From the NCBI RefSeq assembly GCF_001679485.1, contig NZ_LZOZ01000014.1, positions 62,001-126,000 of the forward strand: a stretch of DNA of 64,000 nucleotides, given 5' to 3'. The DNA is from Haemophilus sp. CCUG 60358. Its GTDB lineage: Bacteria; Pseudomonadota; Gammaproteobacteria; Enterobacterales; Pasteurellaceae. The first letter of the stretch is position 1. Each line of letters opens with the position of its first letter. The notes below the pieces were generated by a model. That model made no database searches. It saw only the letters and a program-made list of their open reading frames with translations, and was not told the DNA's origin. The position numbers and the translations under genes were made by a program. Of this stretch, positions 30,482-39,403 are shown piece after piece.

Positions 30482-31081
30482 ATGAATATTTATTGCCTTA
30501 TCTTTAATGACTATGAAACGTTAGATCTAATGGGACCTGTTGAGTTTTTAGCAAGAGTCCCTAATGTTAAACTTCACTATGTATCTCAAGTTGGGGGATT
30601 AATTCATAGTAAGCAAGAATTTCATATTGAAACAGAAAAACTAGAACATTTATTGCCTCATAGTGTGTTATTAGTTGTAGGAGGGCAAGGAACTCGTCAG
30701 TTAGTAAAAGATGAACAATTTATTAATCAGCTTGGTAAGTGGATTGATGAGTCAGAGGTTTGTTTAAGTGTTTGTACAGGTTCAGCATTATTGGCTTGTA
30801 CGGGGCGATTAGATAGCTTAAAAGCGACTTCTAATAAAAAATCTTTTGAATGGGTAAAACAATGTCGTTCTACAGTGAAATGGCAACGCGTTGCAAGATG
30901 GGTGAAAGAGGGTAAGTTTTATACTTAATCAGGCGTTTCTGCTGGTATGGATATGGCACTTGGGTTTATTGCTGATTATTATGGCAATGACTTGGCTCAA
31001 GACATTGCTAACCACACCGAATATCATTGGCAAAAAGATCCTAGCGTAGATAATTTTGCTCGAATTTATGGATTTGAATAA
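30482..31081 (+). pseudogene. DJ-1/PfpI-family protein interrupted by one in-frame stop
   Basis: The first 148 residues (30482-30928) form the N-terminal three-quarters of a DJ-1/PfpI protein. They begin MNIYCLIFNDYETLDLMGPVE and include the nucleophile-elbow Cys in SVCTGSALLACTG. A TAA at 30926-30928 follows KFYT. The same frame then stays open to 31081 and encodes the missing family C-terminus SGVSAGMDMALGFIADYYGN and onwards to IYGFE. Relatives usually read T-S/A-S-G-V-S-A-G here, so a single C-to-A change (TCA to TAA) explains the break. The full reading frame would give 199 codons plus the stop. Without read-through the product lacks the last 50 residues. Confidence 0.85.
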
Positions 31082-31109
31082 TAGATTTAGTTTTAGATTA
31101 AACAAAAGA

Positions 31110-31135
31110 GCGGTCAAAACTGACCGCCCTTTTTA
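31110..31135 (+). terminator. Terminator after the DJ-1 pseudogene, convergent with aspA
   Basis: GCGGTCA (31110-31116), loop AAAC, TGACCGC (31121-31127), then CC and a T tract. The left arm overlaps an AAGAGCGGT variant uptake signal (31106-31114). Confidence 0.75.
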
Positions 31136-31148
31136 TATCTCAGCGAGA

Positions 31149-32567
31149 TTATTTATTTAATTTCGCTTTGTAAGTTGGATTCATTAAGTTTTCTACAGAA
31201 AGGATATCATCCAATTGTTCTGCGGTTAATAAACCTTTTTCTAATACCACTTCACGTACGCCTTTACCGGTTTGAGCACAGATTTTACCCACTAAGTCGC
31301 CATTATGGTGACCGATAAATGGATTTAAGTAAGTCACGATACCGATTGAGTTAAATACATAGTTTTCACAAATTTCTTTGTTTACAGTAATACCGTCTAC
31401 ACATTTATCGCGTAAGTTCACGCAAGCATTGGTTAAGATGTCGATAGATTCAAACATTGCTTGCCCAATCACTGGTTCCATTACGTTTAATTGTAATTGA
31501 CCCGCTTCAGATGCGAAAGTAACAGTAGTATCGTTACCAATTACTTTAAAGCAAACTTGGTTTACCACTTCTGGAATAACAGGATTCACTTTTGCAGGCA
31601 TGATAGAAGAACCTGCTTGTAATTCAGGTAAGTTAATTTCTTTAATACCTGCACGTGGACCAGAAGAGAGTAAACGTAAGTCGTTACATACTTTAGATAG
31701 TTTTACTGCGGTACGTTTTAATGCACCGTGAACCATGACATAAGCGCCACAGTCAGATGTAGCTTCAATTAAGTTTTCTGCTGGTACGCAAGCTAATCCA
31801 GTTACTTCAGCAAGGTGTTTTACAACTAGTTCTGTATAGCCTTGTGGAGTATTTAAACCCGTACCGATTGCCGTTGCACCAAGGTTTACTTCAAGGAGTA
31901 ACTCTGCGGTACGTTTTAAGTTACGCACTTCTTCTTCAAGTAATACGGCAAACGCTTTAAACTCTTGACCAACGGTCATAGGTACAGCATCTTGTAATTG
32001 GGTACGACCCATTTTTAAAATTTTAGCAAATTCTTTTGCTTTATTATCGAAACCATCATGTAAGTATTGGATTTTGTCGATAAGTTTCAAAATGCTGTTA
32101 TATACCGCAATACGGAAACCGGTAGGATACGCATCGTTGGTAGATTGGCTAGCGTTCACGTGGTCCATTGGGTTAATAACATCATATTCACCTTTTTTAT
32201 GACCAATTTTTTCAAGCGCGAGGTTAGCAACCACTTCGTTGGTATTCATATTGACAGAAGTACCCGCACCACCTTGATATACATCAGATGGGAACTGATC
32301 TAAGCATTTCCCCGTGGTAAGAATTTCATCACAAGCTGCCACAATCGCTTTTGCAATATCACTTGGAATTGCACCTAATTCACCATTCGCTAGGGCAGTT
32401 GCTTTTTTTACCATCACCATACCACGAACAAATTCCGGTACATCAGAAATGGTTACATTAGAAATATTGAAGTTTTCAACCGCTCTTAAGGTATGGATAC
32501 CCCAGTATGCATCTGCTGGCACATCACGTTCACCTAATAAATCCACTTCTTTTCTGTATTGAGTCAT
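31149..32567 (-). CDS. aspA: Aspartate ammonia-lyase (aspartase)
   Basis: Converts L-aspartate to fumarate and ammonia, feeding anaerobic fumarate respiration. 472 residues from the ATG at 32565-32567, with AAAGGTG seven bases upstream. A GTG three codons earlier is also in frame but overlaps the ribosome-binding site. The superfamily signature [20 protein letters not shown] (the mobile active-site loop) is at about 318-337. Conserved [14 protein letters not shown] and [16 protein letters not shown] are also present. It is downstream of the urease operon on the same strand. Both produce ammonia, but a 160 bp gap with its own control site suggests a separate promoter. Confidence 0.96.
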   Translation of the reverse strand: MTQYRKEVDLLGERDVPADAYWGIHTLRAVENFNISNVTISDVPEFVRGMVMVKKATALANGELGAIPSDIAKAIVAACDEILTTGKCLDQFPSDVYQGGAGTSVNMNTNEVVANLALEKIGHKKGEYDVINPMDHVNASQSTNDAYPTGFRIAVYNSILKLIDKIQYLHDGFDNKAKEFAKILKMGRTQLQDAVPMTVGQEFKAFAVLLEEEVRNLKRTAELLLEVNLGATAIGTGLNTPQGYTELVVKHLAEVTGLACVPAENLIEATSDCGAYVMVHGALKRTAVKLSKVCNDLRLLSSGPRAGIKEINLPELQAGSSIMPAKVNPVIPEVVNQVCFKVIGNDTTVTFASEAGQLQLNVMEPVIGQAMFESIDILTNACVNLRDKCVDGITVNKEICENYVFNSIGIVTYLNPFIGHHNGDLVGKICAQTGKGVREVVLEKGLLTAEQLDDILSVENLMNPTYKAKLNK

Positions 32568-32632
32568 TTTAATCACCTTTTTTGGTTGTTAATTAATTTG
32601 AGGTAATTATAGGAATTTACATAGAAAATAAA

Positions 32633-32648
32633 TTTGACATGGATCACA
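32633..32648 (-). promoter_or_regulatory. CRP/FNR-like site upstream of aspA
   Basis: TTTGA-N6-TCACA (32633-32648) matches the CRP consensus TGTGA-N6-TCACA with one mismatch. The overlapping TTGAC-N4-ATCAC (32634-32647) resembles an FNR site. E. coli aspA is under both regulators. It lies about 66 bp upstream of the start. Confidence 0.55.
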
Positions 32649-32727
32649 TTTCAAATAAGACGTATAAGAGATATTTTCATTTCTCGCATAAATTTTTTTA
32701 GGGGAAATTAATTCAGCTATATTAATT

Positions 32728-33540
32728 TTATGCTGATTTTAGTTGTTCAGCTATTTTCTCAAACAGTTTCTGGATGAGTTCAGCACGATGTCCTAATACT
32801 CGCACAATAAGTCCACCTTCATTTAATTGAGAAACACCAACAAGTAGCGATTTTTCGCTTTCTTGTTGTTGAAGTGTGTGGACGATTTGCTTAATTTCAG
32901 TTTGTGTTTTCTGTAAATTGAGATAAACCAATGAGCCTTGATGTGAAAAATCCTCCATTTGGCTTAATGCGGTCAATTTCATTTGTACTGGTTGCCATTG
33001 AATACAATCCAATACAAGCGGTTTAGTTTGCCCATTATTTTGCAAAAGCTGAACTTTCAGATGAGAAGAAAATTGACGAAATTCAAAACGTTCATTGTTT
33101 GCTACTCGACCAATAGCCACAATCTCTCCATAAATCAGAACGCTATTAGGTTGCATATTGATGAATGTTTTTTGCTTAAATGCAGAATTCTTATGCAATA
33201 CTAATGGGTGGGGCAAATAAAATAAGCGGCTATTCTCTTCAAGCTGAATGAAGGTGTTTTGTTCAGCAAAATCGCCTTCATTCATTGCCTGAACACGAGT
33301 AAAAGCCTGTGTATTTAAAGAGAGAGCGGTCGATTCTTCAAGTGTTATTTGAATATTGATACGATCCCCAGATAAGAGTCCTGGCGAAGAAGACATCTGA
33401 ATAGCATTAAGTCCATTCGTCCAAGCATCCGAATAAGCAGGCAACGTCATCACTTTGAAAGGGGGAGTAGCAAAATACTCCGCAAGCTGAGTTTTACCGC
33501 TTGAAGAAAGTTTAGTTGAGAGTTTTAGCGTACTGTTCAT
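32728..33540 (-). CDS. ureH: Urease accessory protein UreH (UreD)
   Basis: Scaffold that binds apo-urease and recruits UreF and UreG for nickel delivery. 270 residues, all beta-rich, with conserved parts QMSSSPGLLSGDRINIQITL, AFTRVQAMNEG and HPLVLHKNSAF. It is the last gene of the minus-strand urease set, 50 bp after ureG. UreH is the usual name in Pasteurellaceae and Helicobacter for the protein called UreD elsewhere. Confidence 0.93.
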   Translation of the reverse strand: MNSTLKLSTKLSSSGKTQLAEYFATPPFKVMTLPAYSDAWTNGLNAIQMSSSPGLLSGDRINIQITLEESTALSLNTQAFTRVQAMNEGDFAEQNTFIQLEENSRLFYLPHPLVLHKNSAFKQKTFINMQPNSVLIYGEIVAIGRVANNERFEFRQFSSHLKVQLLQNNGQTKPLVLDCIQWQPVQMKLTALSQMEDFSHQGSLVYLNLQKTQTEIKQIVHTLQQQESEKSLLVGVSQLNEGGLIVRVLGHRAELIQKLFEKIAEQLKSA

Positions 33541-33590
33541 AATCGATTAAATTTGTAAAATTCCCTCTTAAAAGAAGAGGGAAGGATGAT

Positions 33591-34226
33591 TTATCTCACT
33601 AATGCTTTCGGCTCTTCTACATTTTTCAATAAGGCGTATTTTTCAATCCAACCAATCACACCGTCTAAATTCTCTTTCTTCATTAAGTTGGTAAAGATAA
33701 ATGGTTGACCATTACGCATACGACGAGCATCACGTTCCATGATGCTTAAGTCAGCACCAACGAATGGTGCAAGGTCAGTTTTGTTAATCACTAATAAATC
33801 AGAACGAGTAATACCAGGCCCACCTTTACGCGGAATTTTTTCGCCTTGTGCCACGTCGATCACAAAAATGGTCACATCCGCTAAATCTGGACTGAAAGTC
33901 GCCGAGAGGTTATCACCACCCGATTCGATAAACACAATTTCCACGTCTGGGAAACATGCAACCATTTCATCGACTGCTTCTAAGTTCATAGACGCATCTT
34001 CACGAATTGCTGTGTGTGGGCAACCGCCCGTTTCCACGCCCATAATACGCTCTGGCGGAAGTAGGCTGTTTTTCGTTAAAAATTCCGCATCTTCTTGGGT
34101 ATAAATATCATTGGTGATCACCGCTACGCTATAACGGCTTGCCATTTCACGAGTTAGTTTTTCAATTAACGCGGTTTTGCCTGCGCCAACAGGGCCTGCT
34201 ACGCCAATTTTAATGTAGTTACGCAT
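33591..34226 (-). CDS. ureG: Urease accessory GTPase UreG
   Basis: SIMIBI-class GTPase that carries nickel to the urease active site. 211 residues. The P-loop is [17 protein letters not shown] (about 8-24). The CPH metal motif is in [15 protein letters not shown], switch-type [15 protein letters not shown] follows, and the guanine-specific motif is VINKTD. It works with UreE (nickel donor), UreF and UreH, all encoded around it. Confidence 0.96.
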   Translation of the reverse strand: MRNYIKIGVAGPVGAGKTALIEKLTREMASRYSVAVITNDIYTQEDAEFLTKNSLLPPERIMGVETGGCPHTAIREDASMNLEAVDEMVACFPDVEIVFIESGGDNLSATFSPDLADVTIFVIDVAQGEKIPRKGGPGITRSDLLVINKTDLAPFVGADLSIMERDARRMRNGQPFIFTNLMKKENLDGVIGWIEKYALLKNVEEPKALVR

Positions 34227-34308
34227 AATGTTCCTTTTGTTGATTATCGTAGGGGCTCATTCTTATCACCTCTGCGATATGTAAAAATTTAATAAAAAAT
34301 GACCGCTC

Positions 34309-35016
34309 TTACGACATATAAAGTCGCGTATAAAGCACTTCGTGCTGCATGGAGCGGATGTCATTTGCGAGAGTTGCTGCACCCAACCAATCAAGATTGG
34401 GCTCAAGGCTTAATTCGACAGCTTGCAAGAGCGCACTACGCAAATCAAACAGAATATCTTGCCCATCCATTTGGCTGAGCGGAATGAGTTTCACGCCATT
34501 GGTAATGGTACCAACTGCTGCATTGTAGTAGAACGCATAAAGAGTATCCGCTTTGCTGAGCCCCATCGCTTGCGCCACCATAGCAAACACAATCGGGAAA
34601 TAGCCTTGCACGGTTTTATTCTGAATCGCTTGCTGAAATTGGCTCAGGATTGGGTGTTGTTCATAGCGGATAAAAATTTTTAATAACCGCACGCCGAGTT
34701 TAAAACTGCCTTCACGGCTTTCTCGCGCAATTTTGGTCGCAGATAGCGAATGGTCTAATTCACACAAGCGCTCAAAATCATTGGTAGCCATGGCTTCAAA
34801 TGCGAGCGAAAGATAAGCGCCATCGTTATACACCCAGTTTTGCAAAAGTTCGGTTTGCACATATTCTTCTAGGCTTGTTTTTGTTGAAACAACGCCTTGC
34901 TGCACAAAAGTTTCTAAACCGTTTGAATGGTTAAAGCCCCCGATTGGCAAAGTCGGGTCAACCAAGTGCAACAACGCGCCTAAATCTGCCAGGCTTCGGT
35001 TTAATGTTGGTGCCAA
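34309..35016 (-). CDS. ureF: Urease accessory protein UreF
   Basis: Adaptor in the UreD/H-F-G complex that gates GTP hydrolysis during urease activation. 235 residues, mostly helical. The conserved start LHLVDPTLPIGGFNHSNGLET, where P-I-G-x-F/Y-x-x-S-x-G-L-E is the family signature, lies at about 15-35. The start overlaps ureE by 16 bp, which points to translational coupling. An AAGAGCGGT variant lies in the 82 bp gap to ureG, at the ureF stop. Confidence 0.94.
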   Translation of the reverse strand: MAPTLNRSLADLGALLHLVDPTLPIGGFNHSNGLETFVQQGVVSTKTSLEEYVQTELLQNWVYNDGAYLSLAFEAMATNDFERLCELDHSLSATKIARESREGSFKLGVRLLKIFIRYEQHPILSQFQQAIQNKTVQGYFPIVFAMVAQAMGLSKADTLYAFYYNAAVGTITNGVKLIPLSQMDGQDILFDLRSALLQAVELSLEPNLDWLGAATLANDIRSMQHEVLYTRLYMS

Positions 35017-35558
35017 TTGCCGTCTCCATGATGGTGATAACCATGATGATCGTGCGAATGACTATGAGAATGCCCATGCCCCTGTGCAGAATTTGCTCTT
35101 AACGCTTGGCTTAAACGTCGTTCAGCTTTTTGTGGATGAAATCCCGCCGCTTGTAACCATTCGAACATCGGCTTATCGTAAGGTAATGTCACTTCATCAC
35201 CATCTAAAAAGAGTGGCGAATGTTTATTACCGATTTCATAACAAGCGCGCGCCATTTCTGGCAAGGTTTTCGGAGACAGCACAATGACTTCACTCTGTAA
35301 AATTTCAATCGCAATCACTAATTCATCGCTGATAAACACAACATCATCGTGTTTTAAACGTTGCCCTTCTTTTAGCAAGCGAAAGGCAACTTCGCGCCCC
35401 GTATTTGTGGTTTTACGCAGAATATTCCGTTCGCTTTCATACCACTGCAATGCCACGCGTTCAATGGTTTGATGTGTAATCTTGCCTTCAGCTTGAAGGC
35501 TAGTTAAATTACCTAAAATGCTATCCATAATAGGCAGAATGGGGTTGAGGATTTTCAT
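35001..35558 (-). CDS. ureE: Urease nickel metallochaperone UreE with His-rich tail
   Basis: Binds nickel and hands it to UreG. 185 residues. The N-terminal peptide-binding domain and the metal-binding domain (FLDGDEVTLPYDKPMFEWLQ, ERRLSQALRANS) are typical. The last 26 residues hold 12 histidines (GHGHSHSHSHDHHGYHHHGD and the following GNWHQH), a nickel-storage tail like that of Klebsiella UreE. In most urease operons ureE directly follows ureC. Here about 1.3 kb with two other ORFs lies between them. Confidence 0.94.
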   Translation of the reverse strand: MKILNPILPIMDSILGNLTSLQAEGKITHQTIERVALQWYESERNILRKTTNTGREVAFRLLKEGQRLKHDDVVFISDELVIAIEILQSEVIVLSPKTLPEMARACYEIGNKHSPLFLDGDEVTLPYDKPMFEWLQAAGFHPQKAERRLSQALRANSAQGHGHSHSHSHDHHGYHHHGDGNWHQH

Positions 35559-35562
35559 ATTA

Positions 35563-36174
35563 TTATTTTATTTCTTGGCATTGTAATTTTTTTTGATATT
35601 CTAAAATAGAATTATTTAAATTTTGATTATCCATAAATAAACTTCGGAGTTCTCTGTCTGTTGCTCTAAGCGAAGAGTCATCTGCAATTCTACGATTATT
35701 ATTGTCGATACGTTTTCGAAGCTTATTAATTTCCTCTTGTATATTTACATTATTTTTACAAATATTAAGTTCCTTTTTAATATTATTTCCCCATGAATTC
35801 CATTGTGAAATAATATTATTTAACTCATTTATTTGCTTTTCTAAGCCATTTCTGTTCTTATTAATTTCCTGAATTTGAGACTTTAAGCTAAGGATTTCGC
35901 TATCTTTAGCGTCGAGAAGTTTTACTTTTTCTAAATTCTCTTTAGTTAGCTTAACTATTTCTGATTTACTTTCAAGACTAGCGATTTTATTATTTAAACT
36001 TTCTATCTTCGTGGTTAATGACGGTATTCTAAAACTTTCGTAACATATAGATACTATAGATGCGACTCCAAGAATCGAGATAACTCCTATTATATTTTGA
36101 GCAGAATGGGTTGCAAACCAAGATTGTTTTTTAGTAATAGCATTAGATTTAGATACATTTTTCTGGTTAGTCAT
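35563..36174 (-). CDS. Hypothetical membrane-anchored coiled-coil protein inserted in the urease operon
   Basis: Unrecognised protein of 203 residues. A polar N-terminus is followed by one predicted membrane helix (about 28-48, IIGVISILGVASIVSICYES). A long heptad-rich coiled coil follows (about 55-125; TKIESLNNKIASLESK, ILSLKSQIQEINKNRNGLEK), then a second helical stretch (about 150-200). There are two Cys near the C-terminal half. The DNA is visibly more AT-rich than the urease genes, with many ATA, AAT and TTA codons, which suggests acquired DNA. The ribosome-binding site AAAGGA and the tight spacing (12 bp from the upstream gene, 4 bp to ureE) imply it is co-transcribed. No function can be assigned. 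Confidence 0.7.
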   Translation of the reverse strand: MTNQKNVSKSNAITKKQSWFATHSAQNIIGVISILGVASIVSICYESFRIPSLTTKIESLNNKIASLESKSEIVKLTKENLEKVKLLDAKDSEILSLKSQIQEINKNRNGLEKQINELNNIISQWNSWGNNIKKELNICKNNVNIQEEINKLRKRIDNNNRRIADDSSLRATDRELRSLFMDNQNLNNSILEYQKKLQCQEIK

Positions 36175-36186
36175 ATCTAGTTCCTT

Positions 36187-36807
36187 TTATAAAAGAGGTT
36201 TTGTTTCTCTTAAAACCTCATATTTTTCATTCATCTCCGCCGCCCAAGCGGTTAAATTTGGAAATTCTTTTGCAAGATCTAATCCAATTTTTTCTGCTCT
36301 AAACAAGAACCAATCAATGACTGCAACCGCCGTTAACGTACCAATGTTTAATTCCGTGCCAAACGGTTTTAAATCTTGCTCAAGTCTTGCAAAACTTTGA
36401 CGGTTACGTTTGGTTAGTTGTTGATGGCGATCTGTCCACCATTCACTTTCAGGGCGAAGTATTTTTTCAGCCATCATCGGCACGGTATTTTCCATAATGC
36501 CATCGGCTAAATTATGCAACGCTAACGCTGCCCAGCGTGGTTTGCCACTTTCTGGAATGAGTTTAGGCTCTACCTTGCCTTTTTGGTCAAGATATTCGCA
36601 AATGAGCAAACTGCCATAAAGCCAATTACCACAATTACGTTCTAACGCTGGCACTCTACCCAGAGGATTTGCCTGATTATGCGCAGAGTTAGCATCAAAT
36701 GATGAACCAATTTTAATCAGTTCTGTTTTGTCTAATAGTTGTTGATATTTCAACGTTACCAGCACTTTACGTACATACGGGCTGGTGGTGGAGTACCAAA
36801 GTTTCAT
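36187..36807 (-). CDS. Glutathione S-transferase family protein
   Basis: Predicted cytosolic GST-fold protein of 206 residues. The N-terminal thioredoxin-like domain starts MKLWYSTTSPYVRKVLVTLK. NPLGRVPALE carries the cis-Pro and LLICEYLDQKG the glutathione-binding acidic motif. The C-terminal helical domain has LGTLTAVAVIDWFL-like residues matching the N-cap motif (NIGTLTAVAVIDWFLFR). It resembles E. coli YibF-type proteins. It lies between ureC and a coiled-coil ORF in the urease operon, has an AAGGAT ribosome-binding site, and a near-Apl-type uptake sequence at 36244-36252. A link to urease function is not known; it may be a passenger. Confidence 0.85.
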   Translation of the reverse strand: MKLWYSTTSPYVRKVLVTLKYQQLLDKTELIKIGSSFDANSAHNQANPLGRVPALERNCGNWLYGSLLICEYLDQKGKVEPKLIPESGKPRWAALALHNLADGIMENTVPMMAEKILRPESEWWTDRHQQLTKRNRQSFARLEQDLKPFGTELNIGTLTAVAVIDWFLFRAEKIGLDLAKEFPNLTAWAAEMNEKYEVLRETKPLL

Positions 36808-36844
36808 TGTAAATTATCCTTAAAATTTGACCGCTCTTTTCTGC

Positions 36845-38563
36845 TTAGAACATAAAATATCGTTGTCCCAATGGCACCGTATCCACGGGTTCGCAAGTAA
36901 TGAGCTCACCATCTACACGCACTTCATAGCGTTCTGGATCCACCGTGATTTCAGGTGTTGCGTTGTTATGAACGAGATCTTTTTTACCCACATTGCGGCA
37001 ACCTTTCACAGCAATGGTTTCTTTGTGTAAACCGAATTTCGCACGAATATCGGCTTTTTCAGCGGCTTGTGAAACAAAGAATACCGCGGTTTGTGCTGTC
37101 GCTAAACCTTGTGCGCCGTACATTGGACGGTAGAATACAGGTTGCGGCGTTGGAATAGAGGCATTTGGGTCGCCCATTTTTGCGTAGCTAATAAAGCCTT
37201 TTTTAATTACCACTTCTGGTTTTACCCCAAAGAACATCGGTTTCCATAATACGATATCTGCAATTTTTCCCACTTCTAATGAACCAATATGATCCGCAAT
37301 ACCGTGTGCAATTGCTGGATTGATGGTGTATTTCGCGATATAGCGTTTAATGCGGAAGTTATCATTTCCTTCATCGCCTAACTCACCACGTTGCATTTTC
37401 ATTTTATCTGCGGTTTGCCATGTACGAATAACGACTTCGCCAATACGTCCCATCGCTTGAGAGTCTGAACTCATAATTGAGAAGACGCCCATATCATGCA
37501 AAATATCTTCTGCAGCAATAGTTTCAGGACGGATACGGCTATCAGCAAATGCTACATCTTCCGGTACGCGTTTATCTAAGTGATGGCAAACCATCAACAT
37601 ATCTAAGTGTTCATCAATGGTGTTTTTGGTAAATGGACGAGTCGGGTTGGTTGAAGCGGGTAAAACGTTTGGATACATTGCCGCTTTAATGATATCTGGC
37701 GCATGGCCACCACCAGCTCCTTCAGTGTGGAAAGTGTGAATCACACGTCCATCAATTGCTTTCATGGTATCTTCTAAAAAGCCACTTTCATTTAGCGTGT
37801 CAGTGTGAATTGCCACTTGAATATCCATTTCATCTGCGACTTTTAAGGCAGAATCAATTACTGCAGGCGTTGCGCCCCAGTCTTCATGGATTTTTAAACC
37901 TAATGCCCCCGCTTCAATTTGTTCGCGTAGCGGATCAAAAGTTGAGCAGTTTCCTTTGCCGAAAAAACCGACGTTGACTGGTAAAGCTTCTGCCGCTTGG
38001 AACATACGTTCCATATACCATGCACCCGGTGTACAAGTGGTCGCGTGTGTACCATCAGCCGGGCCGGTTCCGCCACCAATTAAAGTCGTAACCCCACTTT
38101 CAATCGCATGTTGTGCTTGTTGAGGGCAAATAAAGTGAATGTGCGTATCGATACCGCCTGCGGTTGCAATTAAATGTGCACCATTATGCACTTCTGTGCT
38201 AGCACCGATAATCATATTGGGTGTGACGTTATCCATGGTTTCAGGGTTACCTGCTTGTCCGATGCCGACAATGCGGCCATCTCGAATACCAATATCGGCT
38301 TTGATAATGCCTAATTTCGCATCAATGATCATTACGTTGGTAATGACAAAATCCAACACATTTGGATTGTCGCGAGTTGCCGTACCACTTTGCGCCATGC
38401 CATCACGCACGCTTTTACCGCCACCAAATTTACACTCATCACCTTTGGTTAATAAATCTTGTTCAATGGTTGCCCATAAATTGGTATCGCCTAAACGGAC
38501 TTTATCGCCAACGGTTGGGCCATAAGTTGCTACATATTGAGCTCTTGAAATTGTTAATGCCAT
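36845..38563 (-). CDS. ureC: Urease subunit alpha (catalytic)
   Basis: Catalytic subunit that hydrolyses urea to ammonia and carbamate at a di-nickel centre. 572 residues. Nickel ligands appear in [14 protein letters not shown] (His-x-His), and the carbamylated Lys is in [15 protein letters not shown]. Further His are in [13 protein letters not shown] and [15 protein letters not shown], and the active-site flap Cys-His is in [15 protein letters not shown]. All key residues are present, so the enzyme should be active. It follows ureB by 11 bp. Downstream, two unrelated ORFs separate it from ureE. Confidence 0.97.
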   Translation of the reverse strand: MALTISRAQYVATYGPTVGDKVRLGDTNLWATIEQDLLTKGDECKFGGGKSVRDGMAQSGTATRDNPNVLDFVITNVMIIDAKLGIIKADIGIRDGRIVGIGQAGNPETMDNVTPNMIIGASTEVHNGAHLIATAGGIDTHIHFICPQQAQHAIESGVTTLIGGGTGPADGTHATTCTPGAWYMERMFQAAEALPVNVGFFGKGNCSTFDPLREQIEAGALGLKIHEDWGATPAVIDSALKVADEMDIQVAIHTDTLNESGFLEDTMKAIDGRVIHTFHTEGAGGGHAPDIIKAAMYPNVLPASTNPTRPFTKNTIDEHLDMLMVCHHLDKRVPEDVAFADSRIRPETIAAEDILHDMGVFSIMSSDSQAMGRIGEVVIRTWQTADKMKMQRGELGDEGNDNFRIKRYIAKYTINPAIAHGIADHIGSLEVGKIADIVLWKPMFFGVKPEVVIKKGFISYAKMGDPNASIPTPQPVFYRPMYGAQGLATAQTAVFFVSQAAEKADIRAKFGLHKETIAVKGCRNVGKKDLVHNNATPEITVDPERYEVRVDGELITCEPVDTVPLGQRYFMF

Positions 38564-38574
38564 TTTGCCCTACC

Positions 38575-38880
38575 TTATAATTTGCCATCAATTTGATTAT
38601 GGAAGCCGTAAATGGTTTGCGAACCACCAAAAGCGACTAGTTCTACTGATTTTACTTCACCCGGTTCAAAACGTACGGCATTGCCAGACGGAATATTTAA
38701 GCGCATTCCACGTGCTAAAGTGCGGTCAAATTTAAGCGCATTATTGGTTTCAAAGAAATGGTAATGGGAACCGACTTGAATTGGGCGGTCGCCTGAATTG
38801 GTTACTTCGATTGTGACGGTTTTTCTGCCAACATTGGCAATAATATCGCCTTCAGCTAATTGGTATTCGCCTGGGATCAT
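38575..38880 (-). CDS. ureB: Urease subunit beta
   Basis: Structural subunit of the trimeric (alpha-beta-gamma)3 urease. 101 residues, starting [20 protein letters not shown], with the conserved [14 protein letters not shown] and [10 protein letters not shown]. It contains the only exact AAGTGCGGT (38718-38726) in roughly 10 kb. Confidence 0.96.
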   Translation of the reverse strand: MIPGEYQLAEGDIIANVGRKTVTIEVTNSGDRPIQVGSHYHFFETNNALKFDRTLARGMRLNIPSGNAVRFEPGEVKSVELVAFGGSQTIYGFHNQIDGKL

Positions 38881-38931
38881 TTTTAATTCCTTAGTTGTAA
38901 ATTTTTTCCGATTTTTAACCGCTTGTACTTA

Positions 38932-39234
38932 TTATCTAATCGGGTTATGCACAGTAACAAGCTTCGTGCCATCTGGGAAAGTAGCTTCAATCTGTACTTC
39001 GTGCACCATTTCAGCAACACCTTCCATTACATCTTCAACGGTAAGCAACGTTGCACCATATTGCATGACTTCCGCCACACTCATGCCATCTCTTGCTGCT
39101 TCTTGTAAATGACTGGCAATGTACGAGATTGCCTCAGGATAGTTTAATTTTACGCCTCGCGCTTTGCGTTTTGCCGCAAGCTCACCGGCTAAAAAGAGCA
39201 TCAATTTCTCTTGTTCTCTTGATGTTAAATGCAT
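38932..39234 (-). CDS. ureA: Urease subunit gamma
   Basis: Smallest urease subunit, 100 residues, the usual length. It starts [20 protein letters not shown] and contains [15 protein letters not shown] and the C-terminal [15 protein letters not shown]. First gene of the ureABC run. The ribosome-binding site AAAAGGAATAAC precedes the ATG. The 169 bp gap to groES is shared by two divergent promoters. Confidence 0.96.
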   Translation of the reverse strand: MHLTSREQEKLMLFLAGELAAKRKARGVKLNYPEAISYIASHLQEAARDGMSVAEVMQYGATLLTVEDVMEGVAEMVHEVQIEATFPDGTKLVTVHNPIR

Positions 39235-39336
39235 ATCGTTATTCCTTTTTTTGTTTATTATGCAAGACGGGCTGAATTTTACGTAAAAAACGACAGAATA
39301 GGAAAAATATTTTATTCGATTTTTTTAATAATACCC

Positions 39337-39365
39337 CTTGAAATCATAAAAAACCTCCTTATATA
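39337..39365 (+). promoter_or_regulatory. groES promoter with heat-shock-like and sigma-70-like elements
   Basis: CTTGAAA (39337-39343), a 12-bp spacer and CTCCTTATA (39356-39364) resemble a sigma-32 promoter. The same bases also read as TTGAAA-N16-TATATA (39338-39343 and 39360-39365), a good sigma-70 match. No CIRCE element is visible. Confidence 0.55.
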
Positions 39366-39403
39366 GGGAAAGAGTTAACTAATTTTTAAGAAGGAAATTA
39401 ATC

